Part shown: one piece after another, positions 1 through 9,625 of the stretch
How the letters are laid out: each line of letters starts with the position of its first letter
Position numbering within the stretch: position 1 is the first letter of the stretch
Assembly (NCBI GenBank): GCA_947497265.1
Contig: CANMFP010000002.1
Span: forward strand, 558,001-622,000
Length of the DNA stretch: 64,000 nucleotides
Source of the DNA: an uncultured Isoptericola sp.
GTDB taxonomy: Bacteria > Actinomycetota > Actinomycetes > Actinomycetales > Cellulomonadaceae
Reading direction: 5' to 3'
Translations under genes and position numbers: made by a program
The notes under the pieces: model-generated
Seen by the model: only the letters and a program-made list of their open reading frames with translations
The model's database searches: none
Told to the model about the DNA's origin: nothing

Positions 1-560
1 GGACCGCCTCCGGGTCGGTCGCCGTCCACGGCGCGCGGGCACGGGTCGCCCGCGGCTCACGCATCTGGGTGGAGGGCAAGCACGACGCGGAGCTCGTCGA
101 GAAGGTCTGGGGCGACGACCTGCGCGTCGAGGGCGTGGTCGTGGAGATGCTCGACGGGGTGGACAACCTGGCCGACGCCCTGGCGGAGTTCGGCCCCTCC
201 CCGGAGCGCCGTGTCGGGGTGCTGGTCGACCACCTGGTGCCCGGCGCGAAGGAGCAGCGGCTGGCGGACGCCGCGCTGCGCACCGTCCGCCCTGGCACGG
301 TGCTCGTCCTGGGACACCCCTACGTCGACGTCTGGCAGGCGGTGCGCCCGGCACGGGTCGGGCTGCCGGCGTGGCCGGCGATCGACCGCGGCACCGAGTG
401 GAAGATCGGCATCCTGCGCGAGCTCGGCTGGCCGGCGTCGGGCCCCGCGGACGTCGGCCGGGCGTGGCAGCGGATCCTCGCCTCGGTCCGGGACTTCCGA
501 GACCTCGACCCGGCCCTGCTGGGCCGGGTCGAGGAGCTCATCGACTTCGTGACGGCGTGA
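1..560 (+). CDS. DUF3097 family protein, 3' part
   Basis: The gene is cut by the left edge of the window; the reading frame is open from base 3 and gives 185 C-terminal residues. The visible part begins in a segment containing WVEGKHDAELVEKVWGDDL, then a stretch with LVDHLVPGAKE and a TEWKIGIL segment near the C-terminus. These are hallmarks of the actinobacterial DUF3097 family, whose members are described as Toprim-like from the WVEGKHDAE motif (glutamate plus a later aspartate, as in primase/topoisomerase folds). No experimental function is known to me. It ends with TGA immediately next to the stop of the convergent DUF4282 gene, with no intergenic base, so no terminator separates them. 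Family assignment is confident; biochemical role is not established. Confidence 0.85.
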   Translation, partial: TASGSVAVHGARARVARGSRIWVEGKHDAELVEKVWGDDLRVEGVVVEMLDGVDNLADALAEFGPSPERRVGVLVDHLVPGAKEQRLADAALRTVRPGTVLVLGHPYVDVWQAVRPARVGLPAWPAIDRGTEWKIGILRELGWPASGPADVGRAWQRILASVRDFRDLDPALLGRVEELIDFVTA

Positions 561-1082
561 TCACAGCATCCCGTCACGCCGGGCGTAGTGGTTGACCTTC
601 TCGGAGATCGACACCACGGCCAGGTAGAACTCGAGCGTGATGCGGGCGATCGCGAGATAGACCAGCGCGATGATCCAGCCGAAGAGCAGGAACCCGATGC
701 CCGCCCACACGCTGTTGCTGAACGCCGCCACGAGCGCGACCAGCCAGCCGAGCGCGATGAGCACCGTCACGATGACGTAGACGATCTTGACGACCTTGGG
801 CGTCACGTAGCTCATGAACGAGTAGTCGAACAGCGCCCCGAAGAATCCCTTGGTGTCGTTGCGGGCCACGTCCGCCGCCGACGACGCCGCACCGGCGTAG
901 AACGGGGGGTCGCCCGCGGGCGGCTCGCCGACCGGCCGCTCGCCGATCGGCTGCTGGTACGGCTGGGCCGGCTGCTGGTGAGGCTCCTGGTGGTACGGCT
1001 GGTGGGGCGGCTGACCCGGCGGCGGCTGCTGGCCGTACGGGTCCTCCGGCTCTCCGGGGGGCCTCGGCGTGTTCTCGCTCAT
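561..1082 (-). CDS. DUF4282 domain membrane protein
   Basis: 173 residues. The first ~75 residues are a Pro/Gln/Tyr-rich low-complexity cytoplasmic segment (PPPGQPPHQPYHQEP-type repeats). It is followed by a linker with DTKGFFGALFDYSF and two hydrophobic helices around residues 100-125 and 130-155, then a short basic tail. The FFGALFDYSF-to-membrane arrangement is typical of DUF4282 proteins, small two-helix membrane proteins of unknown function. The ATG start is well placed behind AGGAGG (about 1087-1092). It is divergent from a DUF4870 membrane protein that has a similar proline-rich N-terminus, and a second DUF4870 gene follows, so these look like a small neighbourhood of tail-anchored envelope proteins. 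No catalytic motif is visible. Confidence 0.85.
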   Translation of the reverse strand: MSENTPRPPGEPEDPYGQQPPPGQPPHQPYHQEPHQQPAQPYQQPIGERPVGEPPAGDPPFYAGAASSAADVARNDTKGFFGALFDYSFMSYVTPKVVKIVYVIVTVLIALGWLVALVAAFSNSVWAGIGFLLFGWIIALVYLAIARITLEFYLAVVSISEKVNHYARRDGML

Positions 1083-1200
1083 CGTTCCTCCTCATAGGTG
1101 GGCCAGCACCACTCTCGGCCCGCCGGACAGGGCACGCCACCGGTGCGTCCGGTTCGTCCGACATCTGGGAAGCCGCACCGCCCTCTGCCAGGATGGATGC

Positions 1201-1596
1201 ATGACCCACAACCCGCCGCCTCCCGACCAGCACTACGGGCCTCGGCCGCTCTCGCAGCCCGACGAGCGGACCTGGGCGATCCTCGCCCACATCGGCCCCC
1301 TGCTGGTGGCGGCGATGACCGGCGGGACGCTCGGACTCCTGGCCCCGTTGATCATCTGGCTCGTGCTCCGCGACCGCAGCGCCTTCGTCGCCGACCAGGC
1401 CAAGGAGGCGCTGAACTTCCAGATCACGCTGCTCATCGCGGTCATCGTCGGCTGGGTCACCACCATGATCCTCGTCGGCTGGCTCGTCCTCGTCGCGGCC
1501 TGGATCACCGGCCTGGTGCTCGCGATCATCGCGGCGATCACCGTGAACCGCTACGAGCTCTACCGCTACCCGATCATCCTTCGCCTGGTGAAGTGA
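1201..1596 (+). CDS. DUF4870 domain membrane protein (first copy)
   Basis: 131 residues. A short proline-rich N-terminus is followed by DERTWAILAHIGPLL and then two or three membrane helices separated by a loop containing DQAKEALNFQI. This conserved loop and the terminal RYELYRYPIILRLVK tail identify DUF4870 (formerly Tic20-like), a small membrane protein family of unknown function. I chose ATG 1201 rather than an ATG 132 bp upstream because the family profile begins here and a -10-like CAGGAT (1189-1194) ends 6 nt before it, suggesting a leaderless mRNA. A second, 145-residue paralogue lies 117 bp downstream on the same strand, with the same DERTW and QAKEALNFQ core, so this is a tandem duplication. 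Confidence 0.82.
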   Translation: MTHNPPPPDQHYGPRPLSQPDERTWAILAHIGPLLVAAMTGGTLGLLAPLIIWLVLRDRSAFVADQAKEALNFQITLLIAVIVGWVTTMILVGWLVLVAAWITGLVLAIIAAITVNRYELYRYPIILRLVK

Positions 1597-1713
1597 CCGG
1601 GTGAAATCTTGTCGCGGCCGTGGAGGCCCGCACCACCAGCCCTGCGCGACCGATAGGTTCGCCCGGGTGCGCCCGGCGCCAGAGAGCGCCATCCGACGAT
1701 GGAGAGGAATCAG

Positions 1714-2151
1714 ATGACCGAGCAGTCACCCGACCCGAACGCAGGTCAGGACCCCCAGCAGCCGCCCCAGCAGCCCTACGGCCAGCAGCCGCCCCAGCAG
1801 CCCTACGGCCAGCAGCCGGGCGGCCCCGTCTCGCCGTCGGACGAGCGCACCTGGTCGATCGTCGCGCACGCCGGCGGCATCCTCGTCGGCTTCGTCGCAC
1901 CGCTCGTCGTCTGGCTGATCTTCAAGGACCGCAGCCAGCGCCTGAACGACCAGGGCAAGGAGGCGCTGAACTTCCAGCTCACGCTCCTGCTCGCCTACGT
2001 CGTCGGGTCGGTCCTGACGATCATCCTCATCGGCGGACTCATCCTCTTCGCGGCCTGGGTCTGCGCCATCATCTTCGGGATCCTCGGAGCGATGGCCGCC
2101 TCGCGCGACGAGCTGTACCGCTACCCGTTCAAGATCACGTTCATCAAGTGA
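1714..2151 (+). CDS. DUF4870 domain membrane protein (second copy)
   Basis: 145 residues. The N-terminus carries two perfect copies of a QQPPQQPYGQQ-type repeat, then DERTWSIVAHAGGIL, two to three transmembrane segments, the diagnostic loop DQGKEALNFQLTL, and a RYPFKITFIK tail. It is the paralogue of the gene at 1201-1596. ATG 1714 is preferred over an in-frame ATG 15 nt upstream because GGAGAGG (1701-1707) sits at ideal Shine-Dalgarno distance from 1714. It ends just before a 40-nt perfect palindrome shared with the convergent hemW gene. Function unknown; probably an envelope protein. Confidence 0.82.
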   Translation: MTEQSPDPNAGQDPQQPPQQPYGQQPPQQPYGQQPGGPVSPSDERTWSIVAHAGGILVGFVAPLVVWLIFKDRSQRLNDQGKEALNFQLTLLLAYVVGSVLTIILIGGLILFAAWVCAIIFGILGAMAASRDELYRYPFKITFIK

Positions 2152-2155
2152 CGCG

Positions 2156-2195
2156 GATCCCGGCGCCCGGCGGCATGCCGCCGGGCGCCGGGATC
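2156..2195. terminator. 40-nt perfect palindrome between convergent genes
   Basis: The 20 bases from 2156 are exactly complementary to the 20 bases ending at 2195 (GATCCCGGCGCC... mirrored to ...GGCGCCGGGATC). It starts 5 nt after the stop of the second DUF4870 gene and touches the stop codon of hemW on the other strand. It would fold into a very stable hairpin in both transcripts, so a bidirectional terminator is the natural reading. There is no T-tract, as is common in actinobacteria. Confidence 0.75.
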
Positions 2196-3468
2196 AGGCG
2201 GTCAGCTCCCGCACCACGGAGTCGGCGAGCAGCCGTCCCCGCCGCGTGAGCACCGCGCGCCCCTTCACGGCGGCCGTACCGTCCAGCAGTTCCTGGGCCA
2301 CGAGCCCCGCGACGGCGCGGCGGCCGTCGGCGTCCAGGACTGCGAGGTCGAGCCCCTCAGCCAGCCGGACGCCGAGCATCACCCGCTCGAGGTGCGCCTC
2401 CTGCGTGGCCAGCAGCTCGCGTCCAGCACCCGGTGACCTGCCCGCCTCGAGCGCCGCGGCGTAGCGCCGCGGGTGCTTGACGTTCCACCAGCGCACACCG
2501 GAGCGACCACCGTCCGCGGCGCCGCCGTCGGCCCTCGAGCGTGCCCCGACGTAGGAGTGCGCACCCGGGCCGATCCCCCACCAGTCGTCCCCGCGCCAGT
2601 ACGCGAGGTTGTGCCGACAGGCGTGCTCGGACCCCCGCGCCCAGTTGCTGACCTCGTACCAGGCGAGCCCGGCGGCGGTGAGCAGGTCGTCCGCGATCTC
2701 GTACTTGGTGGCCTGGTCGTCCTCGTCCGGCAGCCGGACCTCGCCACGACGCACCTGGGCGGCCATCTTCGTGCCGGGCTCGACGACGAGCGCGTACGCG
2801 GAGACGTGGTCGACACCGGTAGCCAGCGCAGCCTCCACCGACGCCCGCCAGTCGGCGGCGGACTCCCCCGGCGTGCCGTAGATCAGGTCGAGCGAGACGT
2901 CCAGACCCGCCTCCCGGGCCCAGCGCACGACGTCGGGGATGCGGTCGGGGTCGTGGGTGCGCTCGAGGGTGGCCAGCACGTGCGGCACCGCGGACTGCAT
3001 CCCGAAGGAGACCCGGGTGAACCCGGCCTCGGCGAGCAACGCCAGCGACTCCGGGGTCACCGAGTCGGGGTTGGCCTCCGTGGAGACCTCCGCGCCGGGC
3101 GCCAGTCCCCAGGCGTCACGCACGCCGGTCAGCACCCTGGCGAGGTCGGTGGCCGGCAGCATGGTAGGCGTCCCGCCCCCGAAGAACACGGTCGAGACCG
3201 GCCGGTCACCCAGGCCTGCGTCGTCCAGCACCCGGGCGGCCAGGTCGACCTCCCGGAGCGCCGTCGTCGCGTACGCGAGCTGCGACGCCCCACCGCCCAG
3301 CTCCGAGGCGGTGTAGGTGTTGAAGTCGCAGTAGCCGCACCGCACCGAGCAGAACGGCACGTGGACGTACACGCCGAACCGCGCGCCGTCGTCCGTCGCC
3401 GGCCCGGCCACGAAGGAGGGCAGGGCCCCGTCCGCCGGGACGGCCTCGCCGTCGGGAAGAGCGGGCAC
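2194..3468 (-). CDS. hemW: HemW, radical SAM heme chaperone
   Basis: 424 residues. The radical SAM cluster motif is visible as PFCSVRCGYCDFNTY (CxxxCxxC), followed by FFGGGTP (SAM binding), EANPDS and RVSFGMQS, all in the order found in HemW/HemN-like proteins. The C-terminal region carries the HemN_C winged-helix domain. The first cysteine is followed by VRCGYC, as in HemW, the heme chaperone formerly called oxygen-independent coproporphyrinogen oxidase-like; it is therefore unlikely to be a true HemN. The start is GTG 3468, one base after the lepA stop (TAG, C, GTG), implying translational coupling. The lepA-hemW order is common in actinobacteria. Confidence 0.9.
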   Translation of the reverse strand: MPALPDGEAVPADGALPSFVAGPATDDGARFGVYVHVPFCSVRCGYCDFNTYTASELGGGASQLAYATTALREVDLAARVLDDAGLGDRPVSTVFFGGGTPTMLPATDLARVLTGVRDAWGLAPGAEVSTEANPDSVTPESLALLAEAGFTRVSFGMQSAVPHVLATLERTHDPDRIPDVVRWAREAGLDVSLDLIYGTPGESAADWRASVEAALATGVDHVSAYALVVEPGTKMAAQVRRGEVRLPDEDDQATKYEIADDLLTAAGLAWYEVSNWARGSEHACRHNLAYWRGDDWWGIGPGAHSYVGARSRADGGAADGGRSGVRWWNVKHPRRYAAALEAGRSPGAGRELLATQEAHLERVMLGVRLAEGLDLAVLDADGRRAVAGLVAQELLDGTAAVKGRAVLTRRGRLLADSVVRELTA

Positions 3469-3469
3469 G

Positions 3470-5413
<1,944 letters not shown>

Positions 5414-5509
5414 TGTCCCATGCCGCCGACGGTCCGGATGGCAGCACCTCGACGGCCCCTGGCAGGCCGAGACCTTCATCTCGGACGCGCCGCCCTCTAG
5501 CGTGACGTC

Positions 5510-6280
5510 ATGATCACGGCCGCACCTGTCGTCGACCCCCGCTCCGGTCGCCGCCCCGACGCCGCGGACGATCTCGACCACCTGGCGTTGCTGGGCGGCC
5601 TGCAGCAGGCCTTCGCTGTGGACGTCGAGAGCGCGGACCCGGACGCCCGCGTCCCGGCGTGCGGACGCTGGCGAGTCCGGAACCTCGTCACCCACCTCGG
5701 GCGCATCCACCACTGGGCCGCAGGCCAGGCCCGTCGCGTGCAGGAGACACCGCTCGGCCGCGGCCCGTTCGACCTCGCGCCGTTCTACGCGGAGCAGGCG
5801 GCCGAGGTCCGCGAGGCCCTCGCGACGCTCGGCCCTGACGCCAGGTCGTGGACCCTGCTCGGCAACGGTCCCGCCTCGTTCTGGCGACGCCGGCAGGCGC
5901 ACGAGACGCTCGTGCACCTGCACGACCTGCGGGCCGCGCGCCAAGGTTCCGCCATCGCCGTCGGGCACGAGGCACCGATCGACGTCGCGGCGGAGGTCTG
6001 GGCCGACGCCCTCGACGAGGTCGTCAGGATGTTCGCCCCGCGCCAGGTGCGGCTGGGTCGGATGGACCCGCTGACCGTCGCCGTCGGGCTGGAGGCCACC
6101 GACGTCGGCTGGTCCTGGACGCTGGGCGGCGGCACCGGACCGGACGTCGTCGTCCGCGGATCGTCCCGCGACCTCGCCCTGGTGCTCTGGCGGCGCCTCA
6201 CCCCCGCCGAGGCGGACGTCGAGATCGTGGGCGACGTCGCGGCGCTCGGCAGCGCTCTCGCCGCGCCGATCGTGCCCTGA
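5510..6280 (+). CDS. Mycothiol-dependent maleylpyruvate isomerase-family enzyme
   Basis: 256 residues. The N-terminal half is a DinB-like four-helix bundle with [19 protein letters not shown] (residues ~45-65), the conserved region holding the metal-binding histidine of the MDMPI (TIGR03083) family, and a second histidine-containing segment [13 protein letters not shown] (~130). The C-terminal half is the small alpha/beta domain typical of the family. Such enzymes use mycothiol, the actinobacterial thiol, for isomerisation or conjugation; the substrate here is not deducible. ATG 5510 follows a TAGCGT -10 (5498-5503) by exactly 6 nt, suggesting a leaderless transcript. It is divergent from lepA. 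Confidence 0.8.
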   Translation: MITAAPVVDPRSGRRPDAADDLDHLALLGGLQQAFAVDVESADPDARVPACGRWRVRNLVTHLGRIHHWAAGQARRVQETPLGRGPFDLAPFYAEQAAEVREALATLGPDARSWTLLGNGPASFWRRRQAHETLVHLHDLRAARQGSAIAVGHEAPIDVAAEVWADALDEVVRMFAPRQVRLGRMDPLTVAVGLEATDVGWSWTLGGGTGPDVVVRGSSRDLALVLWRRLTPAEADVEIVGDVAALGSALAAPIVP

Positions 6281-6387
6281 GGAGACACGGTCTCGCTCGC
6301 CACCCGTCCGCTGCCCTGGTTCACTGGACCGCCGACCGGTCCGTCCGCGGTCTCCCCCGGCCGCTTCACCGCCCTGAGGAGCACCCT

Positions 6388-7176
6388 GTGCCGCACACCG
6401 TCACTGTCGAGGACGACGGCGCCGTCGCCGTCGTCACCCTGCAGCGTCCCGAGGCCCGCAACGCCCTCGACCTGACGCTCAAGGAGGAGCTGCTGGCCGC
6501 GCTCGGCGAGGTGGGAGCCGATCCCGAGGTGCGCGCCGTCGTCCTCGCCGGCGCCGGCCCCGCCTTCTGCGTCGGTCAGGACCTGCGCGAGCACGTCGCG
6601 TCGCTCGACTCGGGCGCCTGGGCCACCCAGCGCACCGTCGAGCGGCACTACAACCCCATCGCGGAGGCGCTGACCACGATGCCCAAGCCGGTCGTCGCCG
6701 CCGTGCACGGCGCGTGCGTCGGGGCAGGCCTCGGCATCGCGCTGGCCTGCGACCTGCGGGTGCTCGCCGACGACGCCGTGCTCGGCACGGCGTTCGGCGG
6801 CATCGGCCTGACGTTCGACACGGGGCTGTCGGCCACGCTCACCTGGGCGGTGGGAGCGGCGCGAGCCCGCGAGCTGGTCCTGCTCGGCGACACGTTCGAC
6901 GCCCGGAGCGCCGTCGCGTGGGGTATCGCAGGGCGCGTCGTGCCCGCCGAGGACGTGCTGACGACCGCCCGCGAGCTCGCGGGGCGGCTCGCTGCCGGCC
7001 CGACGCTCGCCCACGCGGCGTCCAAGCGACTCGTCGCCGCGGCGACGACCCAGCCGTTCGCGGAGACGTTGGCGGCGGAGGCCGAGGAGCAGGAACGCCT
7101 CGGACGGTCTGCCGACCACCGCGAGGCGGTCGACGCGTTCCTCGCCCGTCGCCGCCCGACGTTCGGCGGGCGGTGA
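6388..7176 (+). CDS. Enoyl-CoA hydratase/isomerase family protein
   Basis: 262 residues. The crotonase fold is clear: [12 protein letters not shown] near residue 20, [12 protein letters not shown] (~55, first oxyanion-hole strand) and [21 protein letters not shown] (~105, second oxyanion-hole segment), then [16 protein letters not shown] and AWGIAGRVV. The FCVGQDL plus GLTFDTG spacing resembles PaaG-type isomerases, but substrate cannot be assigned. GTG 6388 is chosen because it follows GAGGAG (6376-6381) and starts the conserved domain; the frame is open for 540 nt upstream but that overlaps the previous gene in a different frame. No beta-oxidation partner genes flank it. Confidence 0.85.
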   Translation: MPHTVTVEDDGAVAVVTLQRPEARNALDLTLKEELLAALGEVGADPEVRAVVLAGAGPAFCVGQDLREHVASLDSGAWATQRTVERHYNPIAEALTTMPKPVVAAVHGACVGAGLGIALACDLRVLADDAVLGTAFGGIGLTFDTGLSATLTWAVGAARARELVLLGDTFDARSAVAWGIAGRVVPAEDVLTTARELAGRLAAGPTLAHAASKRLVAAATTQPFAETLAAEAEEQERLGRSADHREAVDAFLARRRPTFGGR

Positions 7177-7182
7177 CCGGAC

Positions 7183-7995
7183 CTACTCCCAGGTCGCGGT
7201 GGCGGGGTCGATGCCGTGGGTCCGGGCGTTCGCGTCGACGATGCGCCGGAACCACGAGGCAAGACCCGGGCGGACGCCGTCGTAGTGAGCCGCGAAACCC
7301 GGCTCCGCCTCGAACCGGCGCGCGAGGCAGACCTGCATCTGCCGGCTGAGGGGGAAGCACGAGGCCGAGAAGACCTCGCGGTGCCGTTCGGCGAGCCGGT
7401 TCGCCTCGGGACCACCCGGGACGACGCCGTCGTCCATCGCCTCACCGAGCGCGACCTCGACGCCGGCCAGGGCGTCAGCCGCGCCCTGCCACTCCTGCGG
7501 ACCACGAGAGGCCGAGCGTTCGGCGTAGCGCAACCACTCGGCCGTGTCTCCGTAGCGCCGGCGCGCCTCGGCGGACCAGCCCGGGTCCCAGCCCGGGCCG
7601 AGGATCGCGGCCTGCTGCTCCGCGGTGAGCAGCAGGCCGCGCTCGTGGGCCTCGATCATCCGGTCCAGACCGACGCCGAGCTGCCGGAGTCGCTCGGCGC
7701 GGGCGGCGACCTCGGCACGCTGCGCCCGCAACGCGGCGGGCACGTCCGTCGTCGGACCGTCCAGGACCGCACGGACCGCGTCCAGCCCGAGGCCGGTCTC
7801 GCGGTAGACGACGATCCGCTGCAGGCGTTCCACGTCGTCCGCCGTGTAGAGCCGGTACCCCGCGGCGGTGCGCGCGGACGGGCGCGCCAGGCCGATCTCG
7901 TCCCAGTGGTGGAGCGCGCGGACCGTCACCCCCAGGCGGGTCGCGACCTGGCCGACCGTCAGGCCGTCGGAGGGCGCGGGCGGGGCAGCAGGCAT
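7183..7995 (-). CDS. MerR-family regulator with TipAS-like drug-sensing domain
   Basis: 270 residues. The N-terminal MerR helix-turn-helix is seen as LTVGQVATRLGVTVRALHHW followed by EIGLARPSARTAAGYRLYT (residues ~10-45), then the dimerisation helix. The C-terminal ~140 residues match the TipAS antibiotic-recognition domain, with WDPGWSAEARRRYGDTAEW and the paired HREVF and HYDGVRPGLASWFRRIVDANA segments. TipA-type regulators bind thiopeptides or other amphipathic drugs and activate export or sequestering genes. ATG 7995 has CTGAGGAG upstream. It lies 11 nt after a VOC gene that it probably forms an operon with; a matching operator precedes that gene. Confidence 0.88.
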   Translation of the reverse strand: MPAAPPAPSDGLTVGQVATRLGVTVRALHHWDEIGLARPSARTAAGYRLYTADDVERLQRIVVYRETGLGLDAVRAVLDGPTTDVPAALRAQRAEVAARAERLRQLGVGLDRMIEAHERGLLLTAEQQAAILGPGWDPGWSAEARRRYGDTAEWLRYAERSASRGPQEWQGAADALAGVEVALGEAMDDGVVPGGPEANRLAERHREVFSASCFPLSRQMQVCLARRFEAEPGFAAHYDGVRPGLASWFRRIVDANARTHGIDPATATWE

Positions 7996-8006
7996 GCTCC
8001 TCAGTA

Positions 8007-8534
8007 TCACCGCCCGTCGCCGTCCCCGGCGTGCGTCGGCCCGGTGATACCGATGTCCGCGAGGTTCCGCGCCTCCTCGCTGTCCCCGTCGTACTGCTTC
8101 GCGGCCGTGAGCACGACCCGCGCGTTCTCGGGCGTGATCACCTCCACGTCCCGGGTGTTCCACGGTGTATCCCGGGGCCCGTGGACCCCGTGCGGTCGCA
8201 GGGCACGGCAGGCCTCGGCCACCTCGTCGACCTGGCTCAGCACCCCCGCGAAGCTGTAGCTCATGGCCGGCGGCTCCTCCGGGACGCTCGCCGCGGTGAC
8301 GAGCAGCACGTCCTGGAACGTCCACCGGCGCAGATGCACCAGGACGCCGGGGATGCCGAACAGCTCGAAGAACCCGAGCCCTCGGACCCAGAAGTCGGTC
8401 GAGCCGGCAAGATCGGTCGTGGGAACCGTCACGAACGCCGGCATCCCGTAGATGCCGCGGAACGGCTCCGGCGGGACGGCGTCAGGGCCGGGGGCGGGGA
8501 CAGGGCTGATCTCGAACGCGTGGTAGAAGGTCAT
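8007..8534 (-). CDS. VOC (glyoxalase/bleomycin-resistance fold) family protein
   Basis: 175 residues. A single vicinal-oxygen-chelate domain is visible: PAFVTVPTTDLAGSTDFWVRGLGFFELF, then a middle strand region and VEVITPENARVVLTAAKQY at the C-terminus. The N-terminal ~35 residues carry a short family-specific extension. VOC proteins include dioxygenases and drug-binding resistance proteins. Sitting directly upstream of a TipA-like regulator, a drug-sequestering role is plausible but not shown. ATG 8534 is preferred to an in-frame upstream start because GGAGGGTGG precedes it. It is divergent from the MazF-like gene; the two share a 51-bp spacer with a palindromic operator. Confidence 0.8.
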   Translation of the reverse strand: MTFYHAFEISPVPAPGPDAVPPEPFRGIYGMPAFVTVPTTDLAGSTDFWVRGLGFFELFGIPGVLVHLRRWTFQDVLLVTAASVPEEPPAMSYSFAGVLSQVDEVAEACRALRPHGVHGPRDTPWNTRDVEVITPENARVVLTAAKQYDGDSEEARNLADIGITGPTHAGDGDGR

Positions 8535-8549
8535 GCGCCCACCCTCCGG

Positions 8550-8566
8550 CCTCACGCCGCGTGAGG
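8550..8566. promoter_or_regulatory. Putative MerR/TipA-type operator
   Basis: CCTCACG-CCG-CGTGAGG, a perfect 7-bp inverted repeat with a 3-nt centre, directly followed on the minus strand by the -35-like TTGACC (8567-8572 region). TTGACC fused to a CCTCACG-type palindrome is the classic layout of MerR-family operators in actinobacteria. It should be bound by the MerR protein encoded at 7183-7995, giving autoregulation of the VOC-merR pair. The minus-strand -10 is poor. Confidence 0.6.
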
Positions 8567-8573
8567 GTCAAGC

Positions 8574-8579
8574 TATGCT
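8574..8579 (+). promoter_or_regulatory. -10 box of the MazF-like gene
   Basis: TATGCT ends 6 nt before the GTG at 8586, the same spacing seen in front of many genes of this window. It implies transcription starting at the start codon (leaderless). The -35 region overlaps the palindrome at 8550-8566, so the divergent MerR protein could also affect this gene. Confidence 0.5.
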
Positions 8580-8585
8580 GCCCGC

Positions 8586-9134
8586 GTGAGAATGCCCCGC
8601 TGGTCGACGCTGCGACGTGCGGCTCGAGTCCTCGGTTCCGCGATCGGCGCCCGGCCTCAGGGCCGGCGCACCCCGGTCGGCACGACGCCGCGGTCCGGCG
8701 GCCCGGCAGCGAGCGCCCCGACGGCGCGAGGGACCTACCCGGGGGACTACGACCGCGCCGTCCGCGCCAGCTACTCCCCGCGCCCCGACGGCGCACCGGA
8801 CCCGGGCGAGATCGTCTGGACGTGGGTGCCCTACGAGGAGGACGCCACCCAGGGCAAGGACCGGCCGGTGCTGCTCGTGGGCCGCGACGGCCCCTGGCTG
8901 CTCGGCCTGCAACTCACCAGCCGGGACCACGACCTCGACGCCGCTCAGGAGGCCCGGCACGGCCGGTACTGGATGGACATCGGCAGCGGCCCGTGGGACC
9001 GCCGGCGGCGACCGAGCGAGGTCCGGCTGGACCGGGTGATCCGTGTAGACCCGGGGGCGGTGCGCCGCGAGGGCGCCGTGCTGGACCGGCACGTCTTCGA
9101 CCGGGTGGCCGAGGCGATGGCGCGAGGGGCCTGA
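8586..9134 (+). CDS. Solo PemK/MazF-like protein with basic N-terminal extension
   Basis: 182 residues. Residues ~70-182 carry a PemK/MazF-like SH3-barrel: [21 protein letters not shown] (the strand and RP loop of MazF nucleases) and [21 protein letters not shown]. The first ~65 residues are Arg/Pro/Ala-rich and have no recognisable fold. MazF proteins are sequence-specific endoribonucleases, but here no antitoxin gene is found next to it: the neighbours are a divergent VOC gene and rpsT. Solo actinobacterial members of this type are often annotated simply as PemK-like. GTG 8586 (leaderless position) or ATG 8592 can both serve as start. Fold assignment is good; toxin activity is unproven. Confidence 0.75.
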   Translation: MRMPRWSTLRRAARVLGSAIGARPQGRRTPVGTTPRSGGPAASAPTARGTYPGDYDRAVRASYSPRPDGAPDPGEIVWTWVPYEEDATQGKDRPVLLVGRDGPWLLGLQLTSRDHDLDAAQEARHGRYWMDIGSGPWDRRRRPSEVRLDRVIRVDPGAVRREGAVLDRHVFDRVAEAMARGA

Positions 9135-9285
9135 GGCTGGTAATCTAGTGCGCTGCGTGTCCGCCCAGGTCGGCGGGCACAGCCACAGTTCCTCTCCACG
9201 GGTTCCCCACCCCAGTCCCGGAGCTGCGGCCGCCCTCTACGACCTATCCGCTCGCCGTCAGGCGAACACACCAGGAAGTACTCCA

Positions 9286-9546
9286 GTGGCAAACATCAAG
9301 TCCCAGATCAAGCGCAACAAGACGAACGAGAAGGCTCGTCTGCGCAACAAGACCGTCAAGTCGGAGCTGAAGACGCACATCCGTAAGGTTCGTGCCGCCG
9401 TCGCCGCCGGTGACAAGGAGGCCGCCTCGGCTGCCCTGCAGACCGCGACGCGCAAGCTCGACAAGGCCGTCTCGAAGGGTGTCATCCACTCCAACCAGGC
9501 GGCCAACCGCAAGTCGGCCATCGCGAAGGCTGTCGACTCGCTCTGA
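9286..9546 (+). CDS. rpsT: 30S ribosomal protein S20
   Basis: 86 residues, the normal size for S20, a 16S rRNA-binding protein of the small subunit. It begins [21 protein letters not shown] (GTG start) and contains [11 protein letters not shown] and [17 protein letters not shown], all typical. The start is preceded by AGGAAG (about 9273). A 151-bp upstream leader holds a possible stem (GTCCGCC/GGCGGGC, about 9158-9178) and TGGTAATCT as a possible -10. Codon third positions are less extreme than in its neighbours, as expected for a highly expressed gene. A strong hairpin follows. Confidence 0.97.
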   Translation: MANIKSQIKRNKTNEKARLRNKTVKSELKTHIRKVRAAVAAGDKEAASAALQTATRKLDKAVSKGVIHSNQAANRKSAIAKAVDSL

Positions 9547-9567
9547 GCTGACACCGAACGCTGGTGC

Positions 9568-9604
9568 GAGAGGGCGCCGTTCCCGGACGGGACGGCGCCC
9601 TCTC
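9568..9604. terminator. Rho-independent-type hairpin after rpsT
   Basis: A 13-bp perfect stem (9568-9580 with 9592-9604, GAGAGGGCGCCGT paired with ACGGCGCCCTCTC) with an 11-nt loop, starting 21 nt after the rpsT stop and 22 nt from the stop of the convergent holA gene. It should terminate both transcripts. Confidence 0.85.
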
Positions 9605-9625
9605 GCTGTTCCAGCGCCCGCGCCG

